A stretch of 13,096 bases of DNA from an uncultured Oscillospiraceae bacterium (GCA_900556525.1 USOZ01000028.1:1-13096); one strand, 5' to 3'. Positions 1-7,015 are shown, counted from the first letter of the stretch. The notes: a model not told the origin generated them from the sequence alone. Translations and numbers: made by a program.

Positions 1-78
1 ACGAAAAATCTGTCTGCGCAATCTGCATACCCGATTTAATCAGCACTTTCCTAAAAAATCGCGTACGGGAAAATATTT

Positions 79-267
79 ATGTGTGAAATGTTGAATGAAA
101 AGGAAAAATGTATCACCGTAAATCACCTTTATGAAGACGGAGATAACGATTATACAGGAAAAATGCTGCGAATTTTCAATAACGAGGTAACAGCGGATTG
201 TCCAAAAGCACTTAACAACAAGACTTATCGTCGAGCATCGCTGCTTGTATTACTGTGCCAGACATAA
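79..267 (+). CDS. Doubtful small hypothetical ORF
   Basis: An open frame of 62 codons. I recognise no family or motif. No convincing Shine-Dalgarno sequence lies before the ATG at 79. A second ATG at 88 would give 59 residues and has no better site. The frame ends 45 bases before a strong hairpin terminator, which would suit a short transcript, but the protein shows no membrane segment, metal site or repeat. It may be a remnant of a longer gene or simply non-coding. The rest of 1-351 shows nothing else I can support on either strand. Confidence 0.2.
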   Translation: MCEMLNEKEKCITVNHLYEDGDNDYTGKMLRIFNNEVTADCPKALNNKTYRRASLLVLLCQT

Positions 268-311
268 ATAAATTTTTATGGTAACAGGATTACGCTTTAT
301 TGCATAACAAA

Positions 312-342
312 AACGGACTGCAAAATGCAGTCCGTTCTGTTT
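312..342. terminator. Bidirectional intrinsic terminator
   Basis: A perfect stem of 10 bp (312-321 with 327-336) around an AAAAT loop. On the plus strand it is followed by CTGTTTTT. On the minus strand it is followed by a T-rich run from 311 downwards. It sits 10 bp beyond the stop of the minus-strand metalloprotease gene, so it most likely ends that transcript, and it can also stop plus-strand transcription from the left. Confidence 0.8.
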
Positions 343-351
343 TTAGGCATT

Positions 352-978
352 TCAGCCGGTTTTGGTATCAGAACCGTCAAATCCAAGCATAAACATATCG
401 TGGAAGTCGGTCATGTCCATGCGGGTAACTGTTCTCGTAAGCCCGCCTGATACATATATCCTTCCGCATTCTTCACAGGTGTCTGTCTTGATCTGGACCG
501 TCTGCGAAACAACACGCTTGCCCTCGTTGTCTGCTTTCATGCGCTCTCGGCGTACATGCTCCATTTCGTGTCCTCTGACGCGGTATGAAGCCTGCGTTGG
601 CGACATTTTTGTGGCAGACTGGAATGAAACGGCGGAATCTTCGGAATCGTCCTGATAGCGCCGATTGCGGCAAGTTTCGCACTGGCACAGGGGACAATCC
701 TTATCAAATCCGTCCTGCTTATTTTTCAAGTGTTCATCGACTTTTTCGGCTTTATCGGCGAAAGGCTTATCCTCGCCTTTTTTATCCGTTTTTGCCGCGC
801 CGATGGGTAAATGCTCTTCCTTAAGCGTTCCGTCGAGGTTATATCGGCTTTCCGCCGCCCCGACGACCTGTTCATCCCTGAGGTTTGATTTTACGGCGTC
901 CTCTGACGCCTTGAGATATGAATTTGCCGCATTCTGATAGGCTGAAATACCCGGTGCATTGATGCTGCCGAGTGCCAT
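352..978 (-). CDS. SprA/CJM1_0395-family putative metalloprotease
   Basis: Encodes 208 residues resembling the 'putative metalloprotease CJM1_0395' (SprA-related) family. Residues 1-90 are low-complexity and probably flexible. A cysteine cluster follows (C95, C98, C100, C103, in CPLCQCETCRNRRYQD), then VSFQSATKMSP, then the zinc-protease-type motif HEMEH at 137-141, preceded by VRG. A second cysteine pair is at C168 and C171 in CEECGRIYVSGG, leading into TRTVTRM. HExxH plus two CxxC pairs is the family signature; proteolytic activity is inferred and a substrate is unknown. No signal peptide is visible, so it is probably cytoplasmic. Start chosen at 978 because AGGAGGG lies 6-7 bases upstream. 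Monocistronic, with its own promoter (1041-1069) and terminator (312-342). Confidence 0.7.
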   Translation of the reverse strand: MALGSINAPGISAYQNAANSYLKASEDAVKSNLRDEQVVGAAESRYNLDGTLKEEHLPIGAAKTDKKGEDKPFADKAEKVDEHLKNKQDGFDKDCPLCQCETCRNRRYQDDSEDSAVSFQSATKMSPTQASYRVRGHEMEHVRRERMKADNEGKRVVSQTVQIKTDTCEECGRIYVSGGLTRTVTRMDMTDFHDMFMLGFDGSDTKTG

Positions 979-1040
979 TCATATCCCTCCTGTAAATTTT
1001 ACAAAGCACAAATCCGGTTAAAATCCATTAACCTATATTA

Positions 1041-1069
1041 AATATATCAATGTTGAGCCGTTTTGTCAA
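1041..1069 (-). promoter_or_regulatory. Sigma-A type promoter of the metalloprotease gene
   Basis: Read on the minus strand: TTGACA (1069-1064), a 17-bp spacer, TATATT (1046-1041), about 63 bp before the ATG at 978. A perfect -35 with optimal spacing makes this a strong vegetative promoter. Confidence 0.75.
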
Positions 1070-1113
1070 GTAATTTTGAAAATTTTGTGAAATTTTTTTC
1101 GCGCGTAAAGCAT

Positions 1114-1219
1114 TTATACTCAGCACCAATTAAAAGCTATACAAAAATCGAGTATAATCTTTTTATATATGGGTTATATGAGAATTTTTATCTATGATTT
1201 TATTGGTGCTTAGTATTAA
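1114..1219. repeat. Inverted-repeat element, copy 1
   Basis: About 106 bp bounded by imperfect terminal inverted repeats of about 20 bp: 1114-1135, containing AGCACCAAT, and 1198-1219, containing ATTGGTGCTTAGTATTAA. Between them is a core (1151-1177) with AGTATAATCT and ATATATGGGTTATA. The ends and core recur at about 12748-12823. It lies in the intergenic space between the divergent metalloprotease and BMP lipoprotein genes. It encodes nothing visible and could be a MITE-like element or a conserved structured/regulatory module. The two copies differ in length between ends and core (106 versus about 76 bp). Confidence 0.6.
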
Positions 1220-1258
1220 GGTGCTATGATATTTTTTTTGTATTTGTTTAAAAAAATA

Positions 1259-1288
1259 GTGGCAATTTTCGCAAAAGTGTGTTATAAT
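1259..1288 (+). promoter_or_regulatory. Extended -10 promoter of the BMP lipoprotein operon
   Basis: TATAAT at 1283-1288 is preceded by TGT, giving an extended -10. A weak -35 (GTGGCA, 1259-1264) lies 18 bp upstream. The ATG at 1340 follows about 52 bp later with a good ribosome binding site. The promoter is just outside the inverted-repeat element. Confidence 0.6.
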
Positions 1289-1339
1289 GACTATAACCAT
1301 ATTTTGAGTTTTACTTTTTCTGGCGAAAGGACGATAAAA

Positions 1340-2596
1340 ATGAAAAATATAAAAAAATTTGCTGCACTTTTTCTCAGCGCGGCGCTTATAGCCTGCTCGG
1401 GCTGCAACGGCGAAGGAACAACAGAAAGCACATCTGAGACTGAGGCTCCTGCACAAACTGACGAAAGTGGAAATGTCGTTACCGACGAAAACGGCGACCC
1501 GATTCCTGCCGAACCCGAGGAAGAAAAGGTTTGGAAAGTCGGATTTCTCTACAACGGAAAGGTCGAAGACGGCTCGACGGCAAAAATATTTGAAAACGCA
1601 AGAGCGCAGGTTCAGCGCACGCTTGCGCTCGACACCTGCTATATGGAAAACGTTCTCGTTTCGGACATTCCCGCGGCGGTGTATGCGCTTGAACAGGACG
1701 GCTGCAACATTATCGTTTCGTGCAGCCCGAGATTTGCGAAGTCGATAGAAAAGGAAGCGAAATCCGCTTCGGATACATATTTTATAAATTTCGGCGGAAC
1801 TTCCCCCGCGCACAACCTTTCCGCTTTCGGCGGTGAGCTTTATCAGACCGCTAACGTCTGCGGAATTGTCGGCGCGTTCAACACTAAAACGAACGTTCTC
1901 GGAGTTGTCGCAGACCCCGGCTGCTACAACGCTTACGGCGTTATCGACAGCTATGTTCTCGGCGCAAGGGAAATATGGGGAACTCAGACGGACGTGCGGC
2001 TGAACTGGGTCTGGTCTGACAATACCGAGAAAATCGAAGCCGCTATCGACGACCTCATAACGCAGGGAAGCGACGTTATAATGTGCTATACCGAGAATGA
2101 TTATGCTCCCGAATATGCTGCGTCAAAGGGTGTTAAGGTTATCGCAAATTCGTGCGACTTGCCTGAGCTGATACCCGATAATTATCTTACAGGATTTTTC
2201 TTCAACGCCTCAACGTTCATCATTGACACGGTTCGTTCGATCAAAGCGGAAGCTTTTGTTTCGTCGGTTCACTCCGGCGGGATTGCAGCGGGAACGGCAC
2301 GGTTCCTGCAAGTTTCGGCGAACTGCGAGGACGGCACGGAAACTATCGCTTCAAAGCTTTATGAATACATAAAGAGGGGACAGGCACACGTTTTTACGGG
2401 CGAAATAAAGAACCGCGACAATAAGGTTATGGTCAAAAAAGGTCAGCAGATGCAGTTCTCGGGGATAAGCGAGATAGACTGGCTCGTTCAGGGAATCTCA
2501 GCGGTCGGCGATTTCACGACGGTAACATATGAGCCGAAGCCTTGCGACCTGACAATCAAGGAGTCAAAATGGAACGAATCAACGGACTCACAATGA
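1340..2596 (+). CDS. BMP-family substrate-binding lipoprotein
   Basis: Encodes 418 residues. Start chosen at 1340 because GAAAGGA lies 8 bases upstream and a textbook lipoprotein signal follows: basic MKNIKK, a hydrophobic stretch, then the lipobox LIAC with the lipidated cysteine at 19. Residues 23-62 form a Thr/Glu/Asp-rich linker. The mature domain opens with KVGFLYNGKVEDGS at about 66-79 and continues with the alternating alpha/beta pattern of the BMP family (PnrA/Med/TmpC), including QDGCNIIVSCSP, YFINFGG and VKVIANSCD. Members bind nucleosides or related ligands outside the cell for an ABC importer. No permease or ATPase gene is in the window, so it either serves a transporter elsewhere or acts as a sensor. 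It overlaps the next gene by 28 bp, indicating coupling. Confidence 0.85.
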   Translation: MKNIKKFAALFLSAALIACSGCNGEGTTESTSETEAPAQTDESGNVVTDENGDPIPAEPEEEKVWKVGFLYNGKVEDGSTAKIFENARAQVQRTLALDTCYMENVLVSDIPAAVYALEQDGCNIIVSCSPRFAKSIEKEAKSASDTYFINFGGTSPAHNLSAFGGELYQTANVCGIVGAFNTKTNVLGVVADPGCYNAYGVIDSYVLGAREIWGTQTDVRLNWVWSDNTEKIEAAIDDLITQGSDVIMCYTENDYAPEYAASKGVKVIANSCDLPELIPDNYLTGFFFNASTFIIDTVRSIKAEAFVSSVHSGGIAAGTARFLQVSANCEDGTETIASKLYEYIKRGQAHVFTGEIKNRDNKVMVKKGQQMQFSGISEIDWLVQGISAVGDFTTVTYEPKPCDLTIKESKWNESTDSQ

Positions 2597-3063
2597 GCGG
2601 CGCAAAGCCGATGCCTGCGGTAGTTGTCTTTTCGGCTGACGGGATCTGCGGGGCGCTTTCTCAGGCGGCTTTCGAGTCGTATCTTCCGCCGGAAGTCCCG
2701 CACAAGATCGTTTTCACCGAACAGAGTGAACAAAGCATCGCGCTTTTTCCGAAAGCGTTCTACACGCCGGAACTGCTGCTTATAGAAAACAGTTGGGAGG
2801 ACTCGCTTCTGCCCGAAAGTTTTCTCGCGCTTCTTATGAAGCAGCCGCTTTTTGCCGACGTTCCGTATATTATCCTTAGATACTCAAAGCAGGCGCAAAT
2901 CCCCGAAGGAGTACCTGCGCCGATATGTTCGGTCGATATACGCCGCGACGGGAAAAAGCTGATCAAGGCGGTTATTGCGGCACTTGGACTGAATAAACCC
3001 AAAAAGCCGGGACCAAAAAGGCGTTCTCTGCCCGCAAGAACAAGAAATGCAGAGGCAAAATAA
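2569..3063 (+). CDS. Receiver-like protein of unknown function
   Basis: Encodes 164 residues from the ATG at 2569, chosen because AAGGAG lies 5 bases upstream; an in-frame ATG at 2542 has no such site. The gene begins inside the 3' end of the lipoprotein gene. The predicted strand/helix order (AVVVFSA at 17-23, ELLLIEN at 68-74, PYIILRYSK at 99-107, then a helix at about 128-139) resembles a response-regulator receiver or flavodoxin-like fold. The position of the phosphoacceptor Asp is occupied by IEN, and no acidic pair follows the first strand, so if it is a receiver it is a degenerate one. A basic tail (KPKKPGPKRR) ends the protein. I do not recognise a named family; the fold assignment is inference. 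Confidence 0.6.
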   Translation: MERINGLTMSGAKPMPAVVVFSADGICGALSQAAFESYLPPEVPHKIVFTEQSEQSIALFPKAFYTPELLLIENSWEDSLLPESFLALLMKQPLFADVPYIILRYSKQAQIPEGVPAPICSVDIRRDGKKLIKAVIAALGLNKPKKPGPKRRSLPARTRNAEAK

Positions 3064-3065
3064 AA

Positions 3066-3491
3066 ATGGAAAAATTAAACGACATAACAGAGAAGATAAT
3101 GAACGAGCGGTTCGGAAAGGACAATGTTATATCTCTTGCGACCGCTGAGAATAACGTTCCGTATGTCCGCAGCGTGAATGCTTACTACGAAAACGGCGCG
3201 TTTTATGTTATCACTTACGCGCTTTCGGGAAAGATGAAGCAGCTTGCGGGAAATCCGCAGTGCGCTGTTTCGGGAGAGTGGTTCACCGCCTCGGGAACAG
3301 GTGAAAATCTGGGCTGGTTCAAATCACCTGAAAATGAGGCTGTCGCGGCAAGTCTGCGAAATGCTTTTTCCGAATGGATCGACAACGGGCATAATAATTT
3401 TGATGACCCCAACTGCGTTATACTGAAAATAAAGTTGAAAAACGGCGTGCTTTTCTCGAACGGCACGCGCTACGATATTGATTTTAAATAA
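3066..3491 (+). CDS. Pyridoxamine 5'-phosphate oxidase-family protein
   Basis: Encodes 141 residues of the PNPOx-like split-barrel family, which binds flavin (FMN or a relative). Diagnostic features are the N-terminal helix, VISLATAENNVPYVRSVNAYYENGAFYVIT (about residues 21-50), SGKMKQLAGNPQCAVS (about 54-69) with its GNP-type turn, and a C-terminal ILKIKLKNGVLFSNGTRYDIDF. Length fits the small single-domain members, which are general stress or reductase-like proteins rather than the true PdxH. It starts 2 bases after the preceding stop, with a weak AGAGG about 11 bases upstream, so translation is probably coupled. Last gene of the lipoprotein operon. Confidence 0.8.
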   Translation: MEKLNDITEKIMNERFGKDNVISLATAENNVPYVRSVNAYYENGAFYVITYALSGKMKQLAGNPQCAVSGEWFTASGTGENLGWFKSPENEAVAASLRNAFSEWIDNGHNNFDDPNCVILKIKLKNGVLFSNGTRYDIDFK

Positions 3492-3506
3492 AGTTCCTCT
3501 AAACAG

Positions 3507-3545
3507 AAACAGCCGCAAGGATAGCTTTTCTTGCGGCTGTTTTTA
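3507..3545. terminator. Bidirectional intrinsic terminator
   Basis: A 13-bp perfect stem (3507-3519 with 3530-3542) with a 10-base loop, flanked by T-runs on the plus strand and A-runs on the left. It lies between the convergent stops at 3491 and 3558 and so ends both the lipoprotein operon and cotJABC. Confidence 0.9.
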
Positions 3546-3557
3546 ATTTCTGCTGTG

Positions 3558-4115
3558 TTATTTGATTTTCGCCTGAAGAATGTTCAGCAGCTCGCCGAAG
3601 CGCTGAAAATGTACGACTTCGCGTTCACGCAGAAACTTAATTACGTTGTTTACGTCGGGGTCGTCTGACATTCTCAGAATGTTATCGTAGGTCGCACGAG
3701 CCTTTTGTTCGGCTGCCATATCTTCCGTGAGGTCGGCTATGGGGTCACCCTTCGACTGGAGATATGCCGCCGAAAACGGAACGCCCGCCGCGCTTGCGGG
3801 ATAGACTGCGTTAGCGTGGTCAATGTAATAATCGCCTACGCTGTATCGGTCAAAGCTGCGCGCGCCCTCGCCCTTGTTGAGCTGAGTTACGATCGAGCCG
3901 ATCATTTCGAGGTGGGAGAGTTCTTCGGTACCAATATCCGTCAACAGCGCTATTCCGCGTTTATCCGTCTGCGAAAAACGCTGTGAAAGGTAGCGCAGAG
4001 ACGCACCCAACTCGCCGTCGGGACCGCCGTACTGGCTGAGAATATAGCTCGCAAGCCTTGGGTTCCTGTTGTTGATTTTTACGGGAAATTCGGTTCGTTT
4101 TTCAAAAATAAACAT
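3558..4115 (-). CDS. cotJC: Spore coat protein CotJC, manganese-catalase family
   Basis: Encodes 185 residues, the usual length for CotJC. It has the four-helix di-manganese catalase fold with expected metal ligands visible: Glu in GGPDGELGASLRYL (about residue 35), Glu-Glu-x-x-His in DIGTEELSHLEM (about 61-72), Glu in EDMAAEQKARATY, and Glu/His in REREVVHFQRF near the C-terminus. CotJC is a spore-associated protein whose family can dismutate hydrogen peroxide; activity here is inferred. The start at 4115 follows AAGGAGGG, which overlaps the cotJB stop region, with 12 bp between the genes. Third gene of cotJABC, normally expressed in the mother cell under sigma-E. Confidence 0.92.
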   Translation of the reverse strand: MFIFEKRTEFPVKINNRNPRLASYILSQYGGPDGELGASLRYLSQRFSQTDKRGIALLTDIGTEELSHLEMIGSIVTQLNKGEGARSFDRYSVGDYYIDHANAVYPASAAGVPFSAAYLQSKGDPIADLTEDMAAEQKARATYDNILRMSDDPDVNNVIKFLREREVVHFQRFGELLNILQAKIK

Positions 4116-4127
4116 ATCTTTCCCTCC

Positions 4128-4397
4128 TTAAATAAGCCGTTCGGATGGCCACGCTCCGCAGAGCCAATCCCATTCGCAGTCTTTGCCCGAGCTGCACGCA
4201 CGAAGCGGATAACAGCAGCTCTCGAACGCTTCAACGCAAACCTTATATTGACGGCACGCCTCACGGAACATATCCAGCGCGCGCACGTCGTCGGGGTGCG
4301 TATCTAAGTAAAGCTGTAGATCGGTAACGTAAAAGCCCGCCTCGCTTACGCTCCGAAGAAGCTGTGCGCAGTTCGCACGATTCATGTTATTTTCCAT
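4128..4397 (-). CDS. cotJB: Spore coat protein CotJB
   Basis: Encodes 89 residues. Recognised by LLRSVSEAGFYVTDLQLYLDTHPDD, a hallmark of CotJB, and by the C-terminal tryptophan pattern WDWLCGAWPSE. Start chosen at 4397, where GAGGGGG lies about 8 bases upstream; the ATG 12 bases further in has a poorer site, and the longer upstream frame is only the shadow of cotJA. It overlaps the end of cotJA by 11 bp and is followed by cotJC after 12 bp. The C-terminal half has five cysteines (two in ESCCYPLRAC, two in SSGKDCEWDWLC and one in YKVCVE), more than I expect in this family. CotJB is a small partner of CotJC in the spore coat. Confidence 0.85.
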   Translation of the reverse strand: MENNMNRANCAQLLRSVSEAGFYVTDLQLYLDTHPDDVRALDMFREACRQYKVCVEAFESCCYPLRACSSGKDCEWDWLCGAWPSERLI

Positions 4398-4578
4398 TCC
4401 AGATCCCCCTCGTATATTCGTCCAGCCCGATATCAAGTTCCGGGAAAACCGTTCCCTGCTGTAAAGCCGTTGCGGGCGGGTAGACTTTCCCGAGCCGCTG
4501 AACCGGAACAAACGCATATCCAACCCGCTTGCATTCCGGCTCGCAGGAGCATTTCATTTCGTTGCTGCATTGATTCAT
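4387..4578 (-). CDS. cotJA: Spore coat-associated protein CotJA
   Basis: Encodes 63 residues. The family core is clear: YAFVPVQRLGKVYPPATALQQGTVFPEL, matching the CotJA pattern of aromatic-Val-Pro, Q-x-hydrophobic, Lys-Val-Tyr and G-T-x-FPEL. The N-terminus carries a cysteine-rich CSCEPEC. The start at 4578 has GGAAGG about 5 bases upstream. First gene of cotJABC and overlaps cotJB by 11 bp. A mother-cell sigma-E promoter is expected upstream; between 4579 and 4669 I see only a partial -10-like CATAATCT without a matching -35, so I do not call it. Confidence 0.88.
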   Translation of the reverse strand: MNQCSNEMKCSCEPECKRVGYAFVPVQRLGKVYPPATALQQGTVFPELDIGLDEYTRGIWNGK

Positions 4579-4662
4579 AATCTTCCTTCCTTTCCTTATG
4601 ATACGGCTTTTGCCGCTGTTTTAGATTATGCGTGCAGCAAAAATGTTGTTACATTTGCGATA

Positions 4663-4720
4663 AAAAATATCCGATTTGCGCGGCGGAAAATCCCGTCTGC
4701 AAATCGGACAGTAGATTTTT
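4663..4720. terminator. Terminator after the AgrC-like kinase gene
   Basis: A perfect 10-bp stem (TCCGATTTGC at 4670-4679 with 4699-4708) closes a 19-base apical region that can pair partly. On the minus strand it is followed by a T-run (complement of 4669-4663), ending the two-component operon. On the plus strand it is followed by GTAGATTTTTTT. Confidence 0.8.
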
Positions 4721-4734
4721 TTGACTGAAACGCT

Positions 4735-6069
4735 TTAAACCGTCGCTGTTTCCTGTATGCTGTTGAATGTCAGTCGAATCGTAAAGCTGTCGTCGCTGCA
4801 TTCGGGAAGCATGATCCCGTCATATTTTTTAACAACACTTTCAACATTTTGCAGCCCGAAACCGTGATATGCGGTGTCGGGCTTTGTTGTTGCGGGAATG
4901 CCGTTTTCAGTCTGAACGTGGCAGGAAATTGGATTTTTAACTATAAGAATGAAGTATCCGTGTTGGTAACCGCCAAATACGAATATTTCTTTTTCTCCGT
5001 CGATTTTTTCGCAGGCTTCCACCGCGTTATCGAGAATATTTCCGAGGATAATACATAGATCGGTGTTGTTTATGGACGGCGAAATTATGCCCTTGAACGA
5101 GATATTTGTTCCGTTTTTTCGCGCATTTTCGAGCTTGTCGGTTAAAATTGCGTCCGCAATATAATTTCCGGTGTTGTACAAAAATCCGCTTTGAGGAAAA
5201 GCGTCGGAGATGTTGTTGATATAATCCATAAGTTCGTCATATCGTCCGCTTTGGACAAGCGATTTCATGCAGTTCATGTGATTGTTGTAGTCGTGTCTGA
5301 AGCGGCGTATTTCTGTGTTTATTTTCTCGCTTTTTTCGTAATGTTTGAGCTGGATTTGAACCTGATTTTCGAGAATTTTGTTGATGTCTTTTTGATACTG
5401 GCGAAACAGCACGTTTGTAAGAAGCGAAACGAGAACAACAATAAGACAGAGCGTGTTGGCAAACGCGAGGATTTTTATGAGGAGGGTTTGGAGTTCGGTG
5501 TTATCTGTCTGATATCCAGCTGTCTGTATTAGTCCGCTTGCGATAAACAAATTAATCAGAACCAATGCAAGAATATAGGTTGGAATTTTGCTATACAGTA
5601 TTGAAACAAATGTTTCTTTATTTTTGGATATCACTTTAAACAAAATTACAGAAAAAATTAATCTTGTGATAAAAAGAATAAAGATATTTAACCGTATTAA
5701 TTCAAACTTACTGATAGTTGAAAGTATAGAACCAATTCCTGAAACAAATAGTTCAAATGTAAATTGAGAAATAAATACAGTAAGCAAGATTGACAAAGAA
5801 ATCTTTTTAAAAAACACTGATATTCCTATAGCAAATTTAAATATATTTATTTCCAAAAGCAGTAACCATGTTATTGATTGTCTGAATGTGAAATCTGTCG
5901 ACAGAAGGCTTACTATAAAGCCTATTAAAAAAATTGAAGCGACGATAATAAAAATACTACTCTTTTTAATTTTTATATCATGGCAAACACAAATATATAC
6001 TATCTGTGCTGATATAAAAAATTGGAAAATATCGGACAACGCTTCAATTACAGAGAATAGAATATTCAT
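4735..6069 (-). CDS. AgrC-like sensor histidine kinase
   Basis: Encodes 444 residues. Residues 1-222 are very hydrophobic, with six or seven membrane segments (about 5-28, 37-57, 66-88, 90-112, 125-147, 161-183, 197-221), the polytopic sensor layout of AgrC-type peptide receptors. A helical linker leads to the phosphoacceptor site RHDYNNH (H259), then the ATP-binding HATPase_c_5/GHKL domain with N-box LGNILDNAVEAC (about 342-353) and G-box HGFGLQNV (402-409). It pairs with the LytTR regulator encoded just upstream; the ATG at 6069 overlaps the regulator stop by ATGA. The sensor-coding half (5521-6069) is visibly more AT-rich than the kinase half. No agrB or agrD is nearby, so the ligand is unknown. 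Confidence 0.85.
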   Translation of the reverse strand: MNILFSVIEALSDIFQFFISAQIVYICVCHDIKIKKSSIFIIVASIFLIGFIVSLLSTDFTFRQSITWLLLLEINIFKFAIGISVFFKKISLSILLTVFISQFTFELFVSGIGSILSTISKFELIRLNIFILFITRLIFSVILFKVISKNKETFVSILYSKIPTYILALVLINLFIASGLIQTAGYQTDNTELQTLLIKILAFANTLCLIVVLVSLLTNVLFRQYQKDINKILENQVQIQLKHYEKSEKINTEIRRFRHDYNNHMNCMKSLVQSGRYDELMDYINNISDAFPQSGFLYNTGNYIADAILTDKLENARKNGTNISFKGIISPSINNTDLCIILGNILDNAVEACEKIDGEKEIFVFGGYQHGYFILIVKNPISCHVQTENGIPATTKPDTAYHGFGLQNVESVVKKYDGIMLPECSDDSFTIRLTFNSIQETATV

Positions 6070-6779
6070 GAAATATCACCCGAATTATACCTTAAAATAT
6101 ATTCCTGAAATGCTGCCCGAAAAGCGGCGATATAATTGCGGCTTATGTATGCGGAAGAGCCGTCGTCAAAGTAAGCGTCGGTTTTGGTATGTGATTTTAT
6201 GTGCGCAAACGACACGATAAACGCCTTATGACAGCGGTAAAATTTTTCCTGCGGGAGAATTTTATTGACCTCTTTGATGTTTGTGAGAACTTCATAATCT
6301 TCCCTTGCGGTATGTATTTTGGTGTGATTTTTTGCCGCCTCCAAATAAATAATATCTGAAATTCTGACGCGCAGCGTCCGGTCGTGCATTTTAAAAACAA
6401 GAAATTTCTCCTTGTCAATTTCGGTCCTGTAATCGTCGATCGCTTTAAATAATTTCTTTTCATTTATCGGCTTTGTGAGGAAACGATAAGCCCTGACTTC
6501 AAATGCGTCAAGCGCGACCTGCGGGAACGAGCTTACGAAAATTGTGAAGCTCTCGGGATTTCGCTGACGAATTTTTCTTGCAGTTTCAATTCCGTCAAGC
6601 CCTGCCATTTGGTAATCCATAAAAATAACATCAAAAACTTCATCGCTTTTGAAAAGCAGCTCGCCGCTCGAAAAGCATTTCTTTCTGATTTCGATATGCC
6701 GCTCAACAGCGTATTTGTCAAGCAATTTTATAAGCTGCTCCTGCCATATTTTTTCATCATCACATATTGCCGTGTTCAT
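6066..6779 (-). CDS. AgrA-like LytTR response regulator
   Basis: Encodes 237 residues. The N-terminal receiver domain has the acidic pair in CDDE (D7, D8), the phosphoacceptor D55 in VIFMDYQM, and the conserved Lys (K103) in FLTKP. A LytTR DNA-binding domain follows at about 128-230 (LRVRISDIIYLEAAKNHTKIHT, then YRCHKAFIVSFAHI and SSAYISRNY). Phosphorylation by the adjacent kinase should favour binding to 9-bp direct repeats 12 bp apart; such pairs occur at 6867-6896 and 7497-7526. The start at 6779 has GGAGG about 6 bases upstream. First gene of a two-gene operon. Confidence 0.9.
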   Translation of the reverse strand: MNTAICDDEKIWQEQLIKLLDKYAVERHIEIRKKCFSSGELLFKSDEVFDVIFMDYQMAGLDGIETARKIRQRNPESFTIFVSSFPQVALDAFEVRAYRFLTKPINEKKLFKAIDDYRTEIDKEKFLVFKMHDRTLRVRISDIIYLEAAKNHTKIHTAREDYEVLTNIKEVNKILPQEKFYRCHKAFIVSFAHIKSHTKTDAYFDDGSSAYISRNYIAAFRAAFQEYILRYNSGDIS

Positions 6780-6808
6780 AATGAGCCTCCATGTTTTGCC
6801 TTGAAAAT

Positions 6809-6837
6809 ATTATATCATATTATGACAGTTTTTTCAA
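6809..6837 (-). promoter_or_regulatory. Promoter of the two-component operon
   Basis: On the minus strand: TTGAAA (6837-6832), 17-bp spacer, TATAAT (6814-6809), 29 bp before the regulator ATG. Near-consensus sigma-A promoter. The divergent LytTR boxes begin 30 bp behind its -35, so autoregulation is possible. Confidence 0.75.
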
Positions 6838-6866
6838 TTATTTGAGACAAATTTTATGGCAGAAGT

Positions 6867-6896
6867 GCATTTCGTCCCGATTTTTATACCGTTCGT
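6867..6896 (+). promoter_or_regulatory. LytTR box pair A
   Basis: Two 9-bp direct repeats start 21 bp apart: GCATTTCGT (6867-6875) and ACCGTTCGT (6888-6896), separated by 12 bp. The second fits the published LytTR consensus [TA][AC][CA]GTTN[AG][TG] at all nine positions, the first at seven. The second box ends 10 bp before a -35 (TTGAAA, 6907), the geometry of AgrA-activated promoters. A related pair lies at 7497-7526. Confidence 0.7.
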
Positions 6897-6906
6897 TAGA
6901 AAACCA

Positions 6907-6935
6907 TTGAAACTTTTTCTTGCTGGGAGTATGCT
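6907..6935 (+). promoter_or_regulatory. Promoter A, LytTR-controlled
   Basis: TTGAAA (6907-6912), 17-bp spacer, TATGCT (6930-6935). The -10 is imperfect, as expected for an activator-dependent promoter. It leads into the 14-residue peptide gene 31 bp downstream. Confidence 0.55.
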
Positions 6936-6966
6936 AACAGCAGTTTAAGAAAAGGGGGATACGGAA

Positions 6967-7011
6967 ATGCTTTTTTGGCAGTCTTTATTAAGATGGATCT
7001 TCGGAGATTAA
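6967..7011 (+). CDS. 14-residue tryptophan-rich peptide
   Basis: A tiny open frame encoding MLFWQSLLRWIFGD. It is supported by a strong ribosome binding site, AAAGGGGG at 6951-6958, 8 bases before the ATG, and by its position as the first reading frame after a LytTR-controlled promoter. The peptide is hydrophobic and aromatic (two Trp, two Phe, four Leu, one Ile) with one Arg and a C-terminal Asp, so it could form a short amphipathic membrane-active helix. Its stop is 5 bases before the next start, so it could also work as a leader that couples translation. It has no cysteine and does not look like AgrD. Signal, toxin or leader roles are all inference. Confidence 0.5.
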   Translation: MLFWQSLLRWIFGD

Positions 7012-7015
7012 TGAA

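Noticed and set aside
1163..1813. Minus-strand open frame of 216 codons
   Set aside because: Antisense to the lipoprotein gene, runs across its promoter and the inverted-repeat element, and shows no protein-like pattern.
4579..4669. A sigma-E promoter for cotJABC
   Set aside because: Only a partial -10-like CATAATCT is seen and no matching -35 at the right distance, so the call would rest on expectation rather than sequence.
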